Assembly (NCBI GenBank): GCA_947384645.1
Contig: CANDHX010000049.1
Location: 1 to 8,548, forward strand
Reading direction: 5' to 3'
Source of the DNA: an uncultured Mycoplasmatota bacterium
Lineage (GTDB): Bacteria; Bacillota_I; Bacilli_A; RF39; UBA660
DNA: 8,548 bases
A program made the translations under genes and the position numbers. How positions within the stretch are numbered: the stretch's first letter is position 1; each line of letters begins with the position of its first letter. The notes below the pieces were generated by a model that saw only the letters and a list, made by a program, of their open reading frames with translations, searched no databases and had not been told where the DNA came from. Positions 1 to 6,268 of the stretch are shown piece after piece.

Positions 1-2
1 CA

Positions 3-1487
3 CTTGATGAAGTGTTGACATTTACATTTAATGATGCAGATTTGCTGGAAGAATCAATTATAAAGTATCAATCTAAAATCGATGAGAGTATATATCAAGT
101 ATTGTCAAATTTCAGTGAAGCCAAAAGATTGGAAATACTTGCTTTAGTAAATGAAACTCGGGTTAGATTGAGTTTAATTGCAAGTCTAGAAAATACTAAA
201 AAAATCGAAGAATTTTTAGATGAATTTAAAAACCATGAAGAACTTTTAGCTCAATTAGCTAAAAAGGGTGACGATGCATTCAAACTCGAAATTTTAAAAA
301 TAACCTCTAGTCATTATGTCTATGGCATCTTAAGCCAAGGACTTTCTTCTAAAGAGTCCAAGAGAAAAGCTCTATCTATCATAGATAGTGTAGACGATAA
401 AGTAATTTTTGTAGCAAATAGTATGGATGATATTTTAAAAGCCGAATTTTTAATGAAGTATCGTTTAGAAAGATATAATTTTGTAATGGTCTTGTTGTCG
501 ATTGGAGATAAAAGATTACAAAATATGCTTTCAAAGTATTTTTATAAAGTTAATGGAGAGGAAATCTTTCTAGAAAGCGGCTTTGATAAAGATTACTTTA
601 TATACGATGCCCAAAATGATGCACTTCCAAGAGTACTCAAATTTGGAGTCGAACTCGAGTGTGTAGGAGAAGCTTATGCGGCACTTTTATCCTATAATCA
701 AAAGCCTTTGAGAAGGTATAAAATAAAAGAAGAAGGAAGTCTAACTGAAGGAGTCGAGTTTACCTCGGATATATTAGAATATAAGAATGAAGACTTGAGA
801 ACTATATATGAGGTGTGTGACTTTTTAGAACAAAACGGATTATATGTAAACGACGAATGTGGAGGTCACATACATTTTTCTTCTAATTATTTAGTCAGTT
901 ATGCAGATTGGATGATGTTATTTTATCTCTATTCTAAACTGGAGAAAGTTTTGTTTTTGATTTCTAATGGGGAAAACAGCATACCTAGGTATGGAATTCA
1001 TGAGTACAGTAAACCGATTTCGGAAAAATTGACGATGTTACTACCAGAGTTTTTGCAAGCGAGAAGTGCCGAAGAGGTCATAAAAATAGTTCAAGGAAAT
1101 ACAAAAAGAAAGAGTTTTGCTTTAAATTTAAACAACATAGGTGTGATATTCGATACTATCGAATTTAGGATGCCTAACGGTTCAATAGATCCAAATATAA
1201 TTATTGAGAATATACTTCTATTTGGAAATTTATTAGCGCTAGCAAGAAAGCTAGCACGTGGTCCATTGGAAAAGGTTACTCACGATTTATTGATGAAGCT
1301 CGATAGTGCTAAAGATATGGAAGAGAAATTAGAAATATTTTTACAGCTCGCTTTTAAGTGTGAAGAAAATAGAGAAATATTTAGGAAAAGGTATCGTGCA
1401 AATTCGAAGTTATATGATGAAGATTATCTTCTAATAGACAACAGTTTCGACGATTTTACGCTTTTGGACACAAAAATGCACATTTGA
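3..1487 (+). CDS. Amidoligase-like protein (PF12224 type), 5' end outside the window
   Basis: About 490 residues are visible. Numbering from a GTG at 12, the C-terminal half carries the landmarks of the putative amidoligase family, a glutamine-synthetase-like ATP-dependent COOH-NH2 ligase fold: FGVELE at 211-216, the EGSL...GVEFTS segment at 241-252, GGHIHFS at 284-290 and IEFRMPNGSIDPN at 383-395. The acidic and His residues in these motifs fit metal/ATP binding. Residues 1-200 are charged and probably helical, with no domain I recognise. The frame is open upstream of the GTG (Leu-Asp-Glu before it) and no ribosome binding site is visible, so the gene probably starts left of the window. The family is thought to form peptide or isopeptide-like amide bonds; the substrate is unknown. 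It ends in its own terminator, so it is probably not part of the polysaccharide operon. No signal peptide or membrane segment is seen, which suggests a cytoplasmic protein. The family call is from memory of motifs; the function is inference. Confidence 0.65.
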   Translation, partial: LDEVLTFTFNDADLLEESIIKYQSKIDESIYQVLSNFSEAKRLEILALVNETRVRLSLIASLENTKKIEEFLDEFKNHEELLAQLAKKGDDAFKLEILKITSSHYVYGILSQGLSSKESKRKALSIIDSVDDKVIFVANSMDDILKAEFLMKYRLERYNFVMVLLSIGDKRLQNMLSKYFYKVNGEEIFLESGFDKDYFIYDAQNDALPRVLKFGVELECVGEAYAALLSYNQKPLRRYKIKEEGSLTEGVEFTSDILEYKNEDLRTIYEVCDFLEQNGLYVNDECGGHIHFSSNYLVSYADWMMLFYLYSKLEKVLFLISNGENSIPRYGIHEYSKPISEKLTMLLPEFLQARSAEEVIKIVQGNTKRKSFALNLNNIGVIFDTIEFRMPNGSIDPNIIIENILLFGNLLALARKLARGPLEKVTHDLLMKLDSAKDMEEKLEIFLQLAFKCEENREIFRKRYRANSKLYDEDYLLIDNSFDDFTLLDTKMHI

Positions 1488-1507
1488 TGTAAATTTGTGC
1501 ATTTTTT
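1472..1507 (+). terminator. Intrinsic terminator overlapping the amidoligase stop codon
   Basis: An 11-bp perfect stem pairs AAAAATGCACA (1472-1482) with TGTGCATTTTT (1496-1506), and is followed by a T-rich run that continues past 1511. The TGA stop (1485-1487) lies in the loop, so the hairpin begins inside the last codons of the gene. The A-tract/T-tract layout could also work on the minus strand, but no convergent gene is present here. Confidence 0.85.
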
Positions 1508-1571
1508 ACTTTCTTTTTTTTAAATTTATGAGATAATATTTTTATAATAAAGAGAAGAAAAAGTATTCTAG

Positions 1572-1591
1572 TGGTATTTAATGGTATTTAT
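1572..1591 (+). repeat. Tandem 9-bp direct repeat upstream of the -35 box
   Basis: TGGTATTTA occurs at 1572-1580 and again at 1582-1590, a 10-bp period close to one helical turn. It ends 10 bp upstream of the -35 box at 1601. The position and phasing suit an activator binding site. No regulator is encoded in the window, so this is inference. Confidence 0.4.
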
Positions 1592-1600
1592 AAAAAAGAC

Positions 1601-1629
1601 TTGCATTAAAAATCTTTTCGTGCTAGAAT
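1601..1629 (+). promoter_or_regulatory. Sigma-A-type promoter for the sugar transferase gene
   Basis: TTGCAT (1601-1606) and TAGAAT (1624-1629) are separated by exactly 17 bp. The -35 matches four of six consensus bases and the -10 matches five of six. The predicted start is about 1636-1637, giving a short leader of about 25 bases that contains two purine-rich tracts, AGAAGGGGG (1641-1649) and AAGG (1651-1654), before the ATG at 1662. It lies downstream of the amidoligase terminator and is the first promoter of the polysaccharide locus in this window. Confidence 0.7.
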
Positions 1630-1661
1630 ATGACCCATTAAGAAGGGGGTAAGGAAACCTA

Positions 1662-2342
1662 ATGTTTCAAGAAAGTTTAAGTAAAGGACGTGTCGAGTCT
1701 AGAATTAATGCTCAGGAGAGAAGAGAATATTTTTATCTAGCTGTTAAAAGAGTTACAGATTTTGTATTGGCTTTGATAGGTTTAATACTTTCGTCTCCAA
1801 TTCTTTTAGTAGTTGCTATACTTATTAAGTTAGAGTCTCCAGGTCCTGTTTTCATAGACCAAAAACGTATTGGGAAAGACGGAAAGCTTTTCAAAATATA
1901 TAAGTTCAGGTCTATGATAGATAATGCCGAACAAATTTTAATGGATTGGTTAGAAACAGACCCTGCTATTAGAGAAGAGTATTTGACTAATAAAAAGTTA
2001 GCTAATGACCCAAGAATTACTAAGGTTGGTAAGTTTATCAGAAAGACTTCTCTAGATGAATTGCCTCAGTTAATAAATGTTTTATTAGGCGACATGAGTT
2101 TAGTTGGACCAAGGCCTTATCTAGAATATGAAATAGAAGATATGAGTATAACTTATTTTACAATAATAAAAATGACTCCTGGAATAACAGGACCTTGGCA
2201 AGTAGCTGGACGTTCAAATGTAAGCTTTAAAGAGAGATGTTCTCTTGATTGTAAATATTATAAAGAACGTTCTTTAAGGAAAGACTTCTGCATTTTACTC
2301 AAGACTGTTAAGGTAGTGTTTAGTAAAGTCGGGGCAAAATAA
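1662..2342 (+). CDS. Undecaprenyl-phosphate sugar phosphotransferase (bacterial sugar transferase, PF02397)
   Basis: This 226-residue protein is the short, single-domain form of the monotopic phosphoglycosyl transferases. It would transfer a sugar-1-phosphate from a UDP-sugar to undecaprenyl phosphate at the inner face of the membrane, the first step of repeat-unit synthesis. A hydrophobic helix at about 29-56 contains the SSP break (44-46) expected of the re-entrant membrane helix. Further family landmarks are KIYKFRSM (78-85), the catalytic Asp-Glu pair D132/E133 in TSLDELPQ, SLVGPRP (146-152) and GITGPWQVAGRS (174-185). It lacks the long N-terminal multi-helix part of WbaP/CpsE-type enzymes, as many short homologues do. 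The ATG at 1662 gives the usual charged N-terminus ahead of the membrane helix. The gene has its own promoter and is followed by a terminator, so it may be expressed partly apart from the genes downstream. The sugar cannot be told from sequence; galactose, glucose and N-acetyl sugars are all used by relatives. Confidence 0.92.
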   Translation: MFQESLSKGRVESRINAQERREYFYLAVKRVTDFVLALIGLILSSPILLVVAILIKLESPGPVFIDQKRIGKDGKLFKIYKFRSMIDNAEQILMDWLETDPAIREEYLTNKKLANDPRITKVGKFIRKTSLDELPQLINVLLGDMSLVGPRPYLEYEIEDMSITYFTIIKMTPGITGPWQVAGRSNVSFKERCSLDCKYYKERSLRKDFCILLKTVKVVFSKVGAK

Positions 2343-2372
2343 TTAAGAATAAAAAGAGTAATACTAGTGTTA

Positions 2373-2394
2373 TATTAGTTTACGTTGACTAATA
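2373..2394. promoter_or_regulatory. Palindromic operator candidate over the -35 box
   Basis: TATTAGT (2373-2379) and ACTAATA (2388-2394) form a 7-bp inverted repeat. The centre ACGT (2382-2385) is itself palindromic, so 18 of the 22 positions are symmetric. The right half overlaps the -35 box at 2385-2390, a position suited to a repressor. No T-run follows, so it is not a terminator. The binding protein is unknown. Confidence 0.5.
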
Positions 2395-2414
2395 GATAAG
2401 AAAACTATTATAAT
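2385..2414 (+). promoter_or_regulatory. Sigma-A-type promoter for the main glycosyltransferase operon
   Basis: TTGACT (2385-2390) and a perfect TATAAT (2409-2414) are separated by 18 bp. The predicted start is A2421, giving a leader of about 77 bases before the ATG at 2498. The start point falls inside the left arm of the hairpin at 2416-2456, and the -35 lies in a palindrome, so this promoter is probably controlled. Confidence 0.75.
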
Positions 2415-2415
2415 A

Positions 2416-2456
2416 AGACTATATACATGATAGTACTCGTGTATGTGGTCTTTTTT
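2416..2456 (+). terminator. Strong hairpin terminator nested with the downstream promoter start
   Basis: A 15-bp stem pairs 2416-2430 with 2437-2451 around a 6-base loop (TAGTAC); three pairs are G-U wobbles. TTTTTT at 2451-2456 follows directly. Transcripts reading through from the sugar transferase gene would contain the whole stem. Transcripts begun at the predicted start 2421 would lack the basal five bases, leaving a 10-bp stem set back four bases from the T-run. The element could therefore stop upstream transcription while letting the second promoter escape, or act as a leader attenuator. Confidence 0.8.
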
Positions 2457-2497
2457 AATGTATTATATTGTAATTAAAAGGGAGTGATTTTAAATTT

Positions 2498-3277
2498 ATG
2501 AAAGAAGAAGAAGTTTTACAAGAAAAGATACTTGGCAGTAATGAAAGAATATGTATTCTTAATACTTTGATTGATGTTTTGACTGTTAGTGAAACGATTA
2601 ATTTAGTAGATGAATATGTAAAAACTAAGACTCCTCTTCATTTGATGGGAGTTAATGCAGATAAAATAAACGAGGTAAACCAAAATTCTTTGATGAAAAA
2701 AATTGTTAATAGTTGTGGAGTTATAAATGCTGACGGTGCTTCGGTCGTGTTGGCAAGTAAATATCTTAAAAAATCTTTACCTGAAAGAGTAGCAGGTATC
2801 GATTTGATGCAGGACTTAGTTGCCTTAAGCGAAAAAAAAGGATATTCGATATATCTTTTGGGGGCAAAACAGGAAGTAGTAGAAAAAACAAAAGATGTTT
2901 TAATAGGACGCCACCCAAATCTTAAAATAAGTGGTATCCATAATGGATATTTTAAAGAAGAAGATTGGTCAAACATATCAAAGGAACTTAAAAAAGTTAA
3001 ACCCGACTTCGTTTTTGTAGGTATTACATCACCACTTAAAGAATATTTGATAGAATTTTTACAAAACGATGGAAATAATTGCGTTTTTATGGGTGTCGGA
3101 GGAAGCTTTGATGTTATATCTGGCAATATTCCTAGAGCACCTAAATGGATGCAAAAGATGAATTTAGAATGGCTTTTTAGAGTAATGCAAGAACCAAAAA
3201 GACTTTTTAAAAGATATTTTGTTGGTAATAGCAAATTTATAAAAGCCGTTATAAAAGAAAAACATTCTAGGAGGTAA
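2498..3277 (+). CDS. WecG/TagA/CpsF family glycosyltransferase (GT26)
   Basis: This 259-residue protein is of normal family length. GT26 enzymes such as TagA and WecG add an N-acetylmannosamine-type sugar to an undecaprenyl-linked acceptor at the cytoplasmic face of the membrane; the sugar used here is not known. Landmarks are INADGASVV (76-84, with D79 at the place of the proposed TagA catalytic base), PERVAGID (95-102), LLGAK (120-124), DFVFVGITSPLKE (170-182), GVGGSFDVISGNIPRAP (199-215) and a basic C-terminal tail with R228, R235 and R239, the region that in TagA contacts membrane or lipid diphosphate. The segment GVNADKIN (51-58) has Gly where classical members carry the Thr of a T-x-N motif, which suggests a capsule-type subfamily. 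The ATG follows a GGGAGTG ribosome binding site at 2479-2485, a slightly long spacing. It is the first gene after the second promoter, and its last codons hold the ribosome binding site of the next gene. Confidence 0.9.
   Translation: MKEEEVLQEKILGSNERICILNTLIDVLTVSETINLVDEYVKTKTPLHLMGVNADKINEVNQNSLMKKIVNSCGVINADGASVVLASKYLKKSLPERVAGIDLMQDLVALSEKKGYSIYLLGAKQEVVEKTKDVLIGRHPNLKISGIHNGYFKEEDWSNISKELKKVKPDFVFVGITSPLKEYLIEFLQNDGNNCVFMGVGGSFDVISGNIPRAPKWMQKMNLEWLFRVMQEPKRLFKRYFVGNSKFIKAVIKEKHSRR
3270..3274 (+). promoter_or_regulatory. GGAGG ribosome binding site that fixes the GTG start at 3283
   Basis: GGAGG lies in the last codons of the GT26 gene, immediately before its TAA stop, and 8 bases ahead of GTG 3283. 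The next in-frame ATG (codon 10) would remove the first beta strand of the Rossmann fold, so the GTG is the better start. The arrangement suggests translational coupling. Confidence 0.85.
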
Positions 3278-3282
3278 TAATT

Positions 3283-4353
3283 GTGAACATTTTACATATT
3301 TCTCGTACAATGGGACAAGGTGGAGCCGAAAAAGTTGTTTATCAATTATGTAAAGACATAAATGGTCACGATATGTTTGTTGCTTCAACGGGTGGTGTTC
3401 TTGTAGAAAAATTGAAAGATAGAAATGTTAAGCATTTTGTAATTCCAGATATAGATTGTAAGAATCCATTTATAATTTTAAAAACATTCTATATATTAAA
3501 TAAAATTATTAAAACGGAAAAAATAGATATAGTACATTCTCATCATCGTATGGCAGCGTTTTACAGTAAAGTTTTAAATATCTTTAATAAAAAATTTAAA
3601 AGAATTTACACAGCTCATAGTATTTTTTTTAATAGAGTAAAGTTACTAAGGTTTGCTCTTAAAGGTTCTTTAGTAGTAGCCGTAGGAAATGGAGTAAAGG
3701 AAAATTTAATAAATGTGTATGGTCTTAAACCAAATTTAATAAAAGTCATTTATAATTCTATTGAACGTCCAAAATCTATAACTACACCTAAAGATGATTT
3801 CATCAAATATAAAAAAAACCGCATTTATATTGGAACGATTGGAAGGTTTAGTTATGAAAAGGGTATGGATATCTTTTTAAAAGCTATTTCAAAAATAATA
3901 AAAGAAAATAATGATGTCTACGGTATAATGATTGGTGACGGAGAAGAAAAAGAAAATTTAGTGAAGCTTGCTAAAGATTTAGGTATAGAAAAAAATATTT
4001 TGTTTTTAGGATATAGAGCCGATATATTCAATTTGATTAGCATTTTGGATTTTATAGCTATTCCTTCTAGACAAGAAGGATTTCCTTTAACACCAATTGA
4101 AACGTTATCTATGGGAAAAACGATTATAGTTTCGAATATTGAAGGCAATGTAGAAGTAATAGACGGTAAAAATGGTTTGCTTTGTGAGAAAGAAAATATA
4201 GAAGATTTAAAAAACAAAATGAATAAATTGATTTACGATGAGAAATTACGGCACAGATTAGAACAAGAAGCTTTAAGAAGTTATGAGAGCAAATTTAAAT
4301 ATGATATATTTTTAGCAAAATATAATGACATTTATTTAAATATTATAAAATAA
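3283..4353 (+). CDS. GT4-family glycosyltransferase (GT-B fold)
   Basis: This 356-residue protein has the two-domain layout of retaining GT4 enzymes, which transfer a sugar from a nucleotide donor to a lipid-linked oligosaccharide. The N-terminal acceptor domain (about 1-160) opens with MNILHISRTMGQGGAEKVV, including the glycine loop GQGGAE, and contains VHSHHRMAAFYS (84-95) and TAHS (110-113). The C-terminal donor domain has IGTIGRFSYEKG (183-194; R188 and K193 are the usual phosphate-contacting residues), IGDGEEK (217-223), LFLGYR (240-245) and the E-x7-E motif with E265 and E273 in QEGFPLTPIE. All key residues are present. The start is GTG. It sits 5 bp after the GT26 gene and 29 bp before the broken GT32 gene, so it belongs to the same operon. 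It would add a later sugar of the repeat unit; donor and acceptor cannot be named from sequence. Confidence 0.93.
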   Translation: MNILHISRTMGQGGAEKVVYQLCKDINGHDMFVASTGGVLVEKLKDRNVKHFVIPDIDCKNPFIILKTFYILNKIIKTEKIDIVHSHHRMAAFYSKVLNIFNKKFKRIYTAHSIFFNRVKLLRFALKGSLVVAVGNGVKENLINVYGLKPNLIKVIYNSIERPKSITTPKDDFIKYKKNRIYIGTIGRFSYEKGMDIFLKAISKIIKENNDVYGIMIGDGEEKENLVKLAKDLGIEKNILFLGYRADIFNLISILDFIAIPSRQEGFPLTPIETLSMGKTIIVSNIEGNVEVIDGKNGLLCEKENIEDLKNKMNKLIYDEKLRHRLEQEALRSYESKFKYDIFLAKYNDIYLNIIK

Positions 4354-4382
4354 ATTTTACAAATTTAGAGAGAGGTTAAACT

Positions 4383-5056
4383 ATGATTCCAAAAAAAATT
4401 CATTATTGTTGGTTTGGTGGGAAGCCATTACCAAAAGATGTTAAAAAATGTATTAGGAGTTGGAAAAAATATTGTCCTGACTATGAGATAATAGAATGGA
4501 ATGAATCGAATTTTGATATTAATGGTTCTCAGTTTACTAAAGATGCATATGCTGCAAAATCATTTATGATAATGGAGGAATCTATTTAGATACCGATGTA
4601 GAATTGTTAAAGAATATTGATAAATTGTTAGAAAATAAGTGTTTTTTTGGTACTCAACAAGAAGGAGAGGTAATAGCTACGGGGCTTGGCTTTGGTTCTG
4701 AAAAAGAACATTCCATTTTAAAAGAAATGTTAGATTTATATGAGAATACAACATTTGATGTTGAAAAAAAAGAACAAATTGCATGTCCAATTTTGAACAC
4801 CGATATATTAAAAAAACATGGTTTTGTTTTCAGTGATAATATTGTCAAAATGCATTCAATTAATGTGACCATTTATCCCCCTAAATATTTTGACCCAATT
4901 TCTCCTGGAGATTCTAAAAATTTATTGTGTAATGATACGTTTTCTATACATCATTACAGTGCATCTTGGACTAAGACCGGAAATAAAATGAAAAGAAAAA
5001 TAATTAACATCGTTGGACAAAAAAGGATAAATAAAATTAAAAAATTATTTAAATGA
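4383..5056 (+). pseudogene. GT32-type glycosyltransferase broken by an internal frameshifting deletion
   Basis: The first frame (4383-4589) encodes a normal GT32 N-terminus, MIPKKIHYCWFGGKPLP, and stays on family pattern to DAYAAK (ending at 4559), then runs out of frame to TAG 4587. The family resumes in another frame at about 4559 with IIYDNGGIYLDTDVELLKN, which contains the DxD donor/metal motif, and continues to the TGA at 5054-5056 with the typical C-terminal SIHHYSASW. The 12 or so residues normally between AAK and this point, including the conserved SD-x-x-R segment, are absent from every frame. I infer a deletion of about 37 bp. The joined product would be about 224 residues, slightly short for the family. 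A ribosome binding site (AGAGAGG) remains before the ATG. No good restart exists for the second piece: TTG 4604 lacks a ribosome binding site. The gene is probably inactive unless the deletion is an assembly fault. Confidence 0.85.
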
Positions 5057-5065
5057 GGGAAATAA

Positions 5066-6265
5066 ATGAAAAAAATTTTTATTCAATTATTATTAATCTT
5101 TATATTATTTAGTAATATCTTTTTAAACATTACAGAGTTACCTTCATTCGTCAACTATTGGGATGAACTTTTAGAATTTTTAATAATAATATTCGGATTT
5201 ATGATATTTTTAAAACATAAAAAAACTATTAAGAAGAATTATTTTTTCATGTATTTTGCTATAATTATTATTGTTTTACTAGGAATAGGTGGAAACATAT
5301 TATTTAATTATGTCTCTGATTATTCATATATCATAAAAGATATGGTAAGCTTTTGCAAATTTCCGCTTAGTTTTATAATACTTAAAAATTTAAATTGTGA
5401 TGAAGAGTTTTCTAAATATATAACAGATGGATTTATAAATTTGATAAAATTATCTATAATTATTATTTTTTCTTTCGGTATAATAAGTATTTTTAAAGAT
5501 ATTGGTATGTCACAAAATGAAATTCGTTATGGAATAAAACCTTATATGTTTATTTTTACGCATCCGACGTATTTAGTGCTATCTTCACTTTTTATGTTAG
5601 TACTCATCGACTCTTATAGTTTTAAAAAAGAAAAATCCGTTTTAATCTACGAAATAATGCTTATTATAATTATATTATTGACTATTAGAACAAAGGGTGT
5701 AGTAATTGCTTCCTTATATCTTTTTATAAGATATTTTGGAAAAGTTTTTGAAAAAAATAAAATTCTTTATTATTTAGGAGGAGCAAGTATTGCTTTAACC
5801 ATGGCTTCTGAAAAACTTTTGTTGTATGCTTCTTATAATTCTTCGCCTAGAGAAGCATTATATAGAGGCTCATTTACCCTAATAAAAAGATGTTTTCCTT
5901 TTGGTAGTGGGTTTGCGACTTTTGCTTCACATATATCTGGTATTGCAAATTCACTAGTATATGATTTTATAACAATTCCGTATTATTGGGTAGAAAATGG
6001 AAATGAAATGTCAGTTTTAGGTGATGCTGGTTTTGCATATTATTTTGGACAATTTGGTATATTCGGAACTTTGTTATTCGGTTTTTTAATTTTAAATATA
6101 TACAAAATTTCAATTGAAGAAATTGACAATCCTTTACCAATCAAAATAATGTGGTTATATATTTTGGTAGCATTGACTACTGAATCTATCTTAATTAATT
6201 CTGGAATAGAACTAGTCTTCATGCTTCTTATAATATGCGGATTAAATAAAAAAGAGAGGATTTAA
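5066..6265 (+). CDS. wzy: Wzy-like polysaccharide polymerase (O-antigen polymerase/ligase type membrane protein)
   Basis: This 399-residue, very hydrophobic protein has about 10-12 predicted membrane segments (for example near 5-22, 35-50, 58-80, 124-146, 160-183, 190-207, 234-252, 323-347, 358-372 and 380-392). A large outside loop at about 253-320 holds SSPREALYRGSFTLIKRCFP and then FGSGFATFASH (279-289). An Arg-containing loop followed by a G-x-G-F-x-T-F pattern is typical of Wzy polymerases and WaaL-like proteins. Its role would be to join lipid-linked repeat units into a chain on the outer face of the membrane. Family members share little sequence, so the call rests on topology, the loop pattern and the location between glycosyltransferases and Wzx. 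The ribosome binding site GAGGGA (5055-5060) overlaps the stop of the GT32 remnant. The start at ATG 5066 leads directly into the first membrane helix. Confidence 0.85.
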   Translation: MKKIFIQLLLIFILFSNIFLNITELPSFVNYWDELLEFLIIIFGFMIFLKHKKTIKKNYFFMYFAIIIIVLLGIGGNILFNYVSDYSYIIKDMVSFCKFPLSFIILKNLNCDEEFSKYITDGFINLIKLSIIIIFSFGIISIFKDIGMSQNEIRYGIKPYMFIFTHPTYLVLSSLFMLVLIDSYSFKKEKSVLIYEIMLIIIILLTIRTKGVVIASLYLFIRYFGKVFEKNKILYYLGGASIALTMASEKLLLYASYNSSPREALYRGSFTLIKRCFPFGSGFATFASHISGIANSLVYDFITIPYYWVENGNEMSVLGDAGFAYYFGQFGIFGTLLFGFLILNIYKISIEEIDNPLPIKIMWLYILVALTTESILINSGIELVFMLLIICGLNKKERI

Positions 6266-6268
6266 GAA

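Larger units (their letters stand above)
1564..1630. repeat. 8-bp inverted repeat flanking the first polysaccharide promoter
   Basis: TATTCTAG at 1564-1571 is the exact reverse complement of CTAGAATA at 1623-1630. The right arm covers the -10 box of the promoter. The arms are 59 bp apart start to start, so this would be a pair of spaced operator sites rather than an RNA hairpin. In an AT-rich intergenic region an 8-bp match can arise by chance, hence the low confidence. Confidence 0.3.

Noticed and set aside
12..14. GTG as the true start of the amidoligase-like gene
   Set aside because: The frame is open to the window edge with coding-like residues before it, and no ribosome binding site can be seen in the 11 bases available.
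1529..1548. Alternative promoter (extended -10 TGAGATAAT or TATAAT at 1543)
   Set aside because: The -10-like strings are good, but no convincing -35 box lies at proper spacing, and the promoter at 1601-1629 is better placed.
1508..1661. Riboswitch or structured leader ahead of the sugar transferase
   Set aside because: The predicted leader is only about 25 bases and no long conserved fold is visible.
2638..3388. Minus-strand open frames over the GT26 gene and the start of the GT4 gene
   Set aside because: They lie opposite well-supported genes, have no ribosome binding sites or recognisable domains, and read as shadows of the coding strand.
3918..4872. Minus-strand open frames over the GT4 and GT32 genes
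   Set aside because: Low-complexity Ser/Phe/Lys-rich products opposite conserved genes; no start signals.
4383..5056. Programmed ribosomal frameshift in the GT32 gene
   Set aside because: A frameshift would not restore the missing conserved block of about 12 residues, and no clear slippery heptamer with a following structure is visible at the junction.
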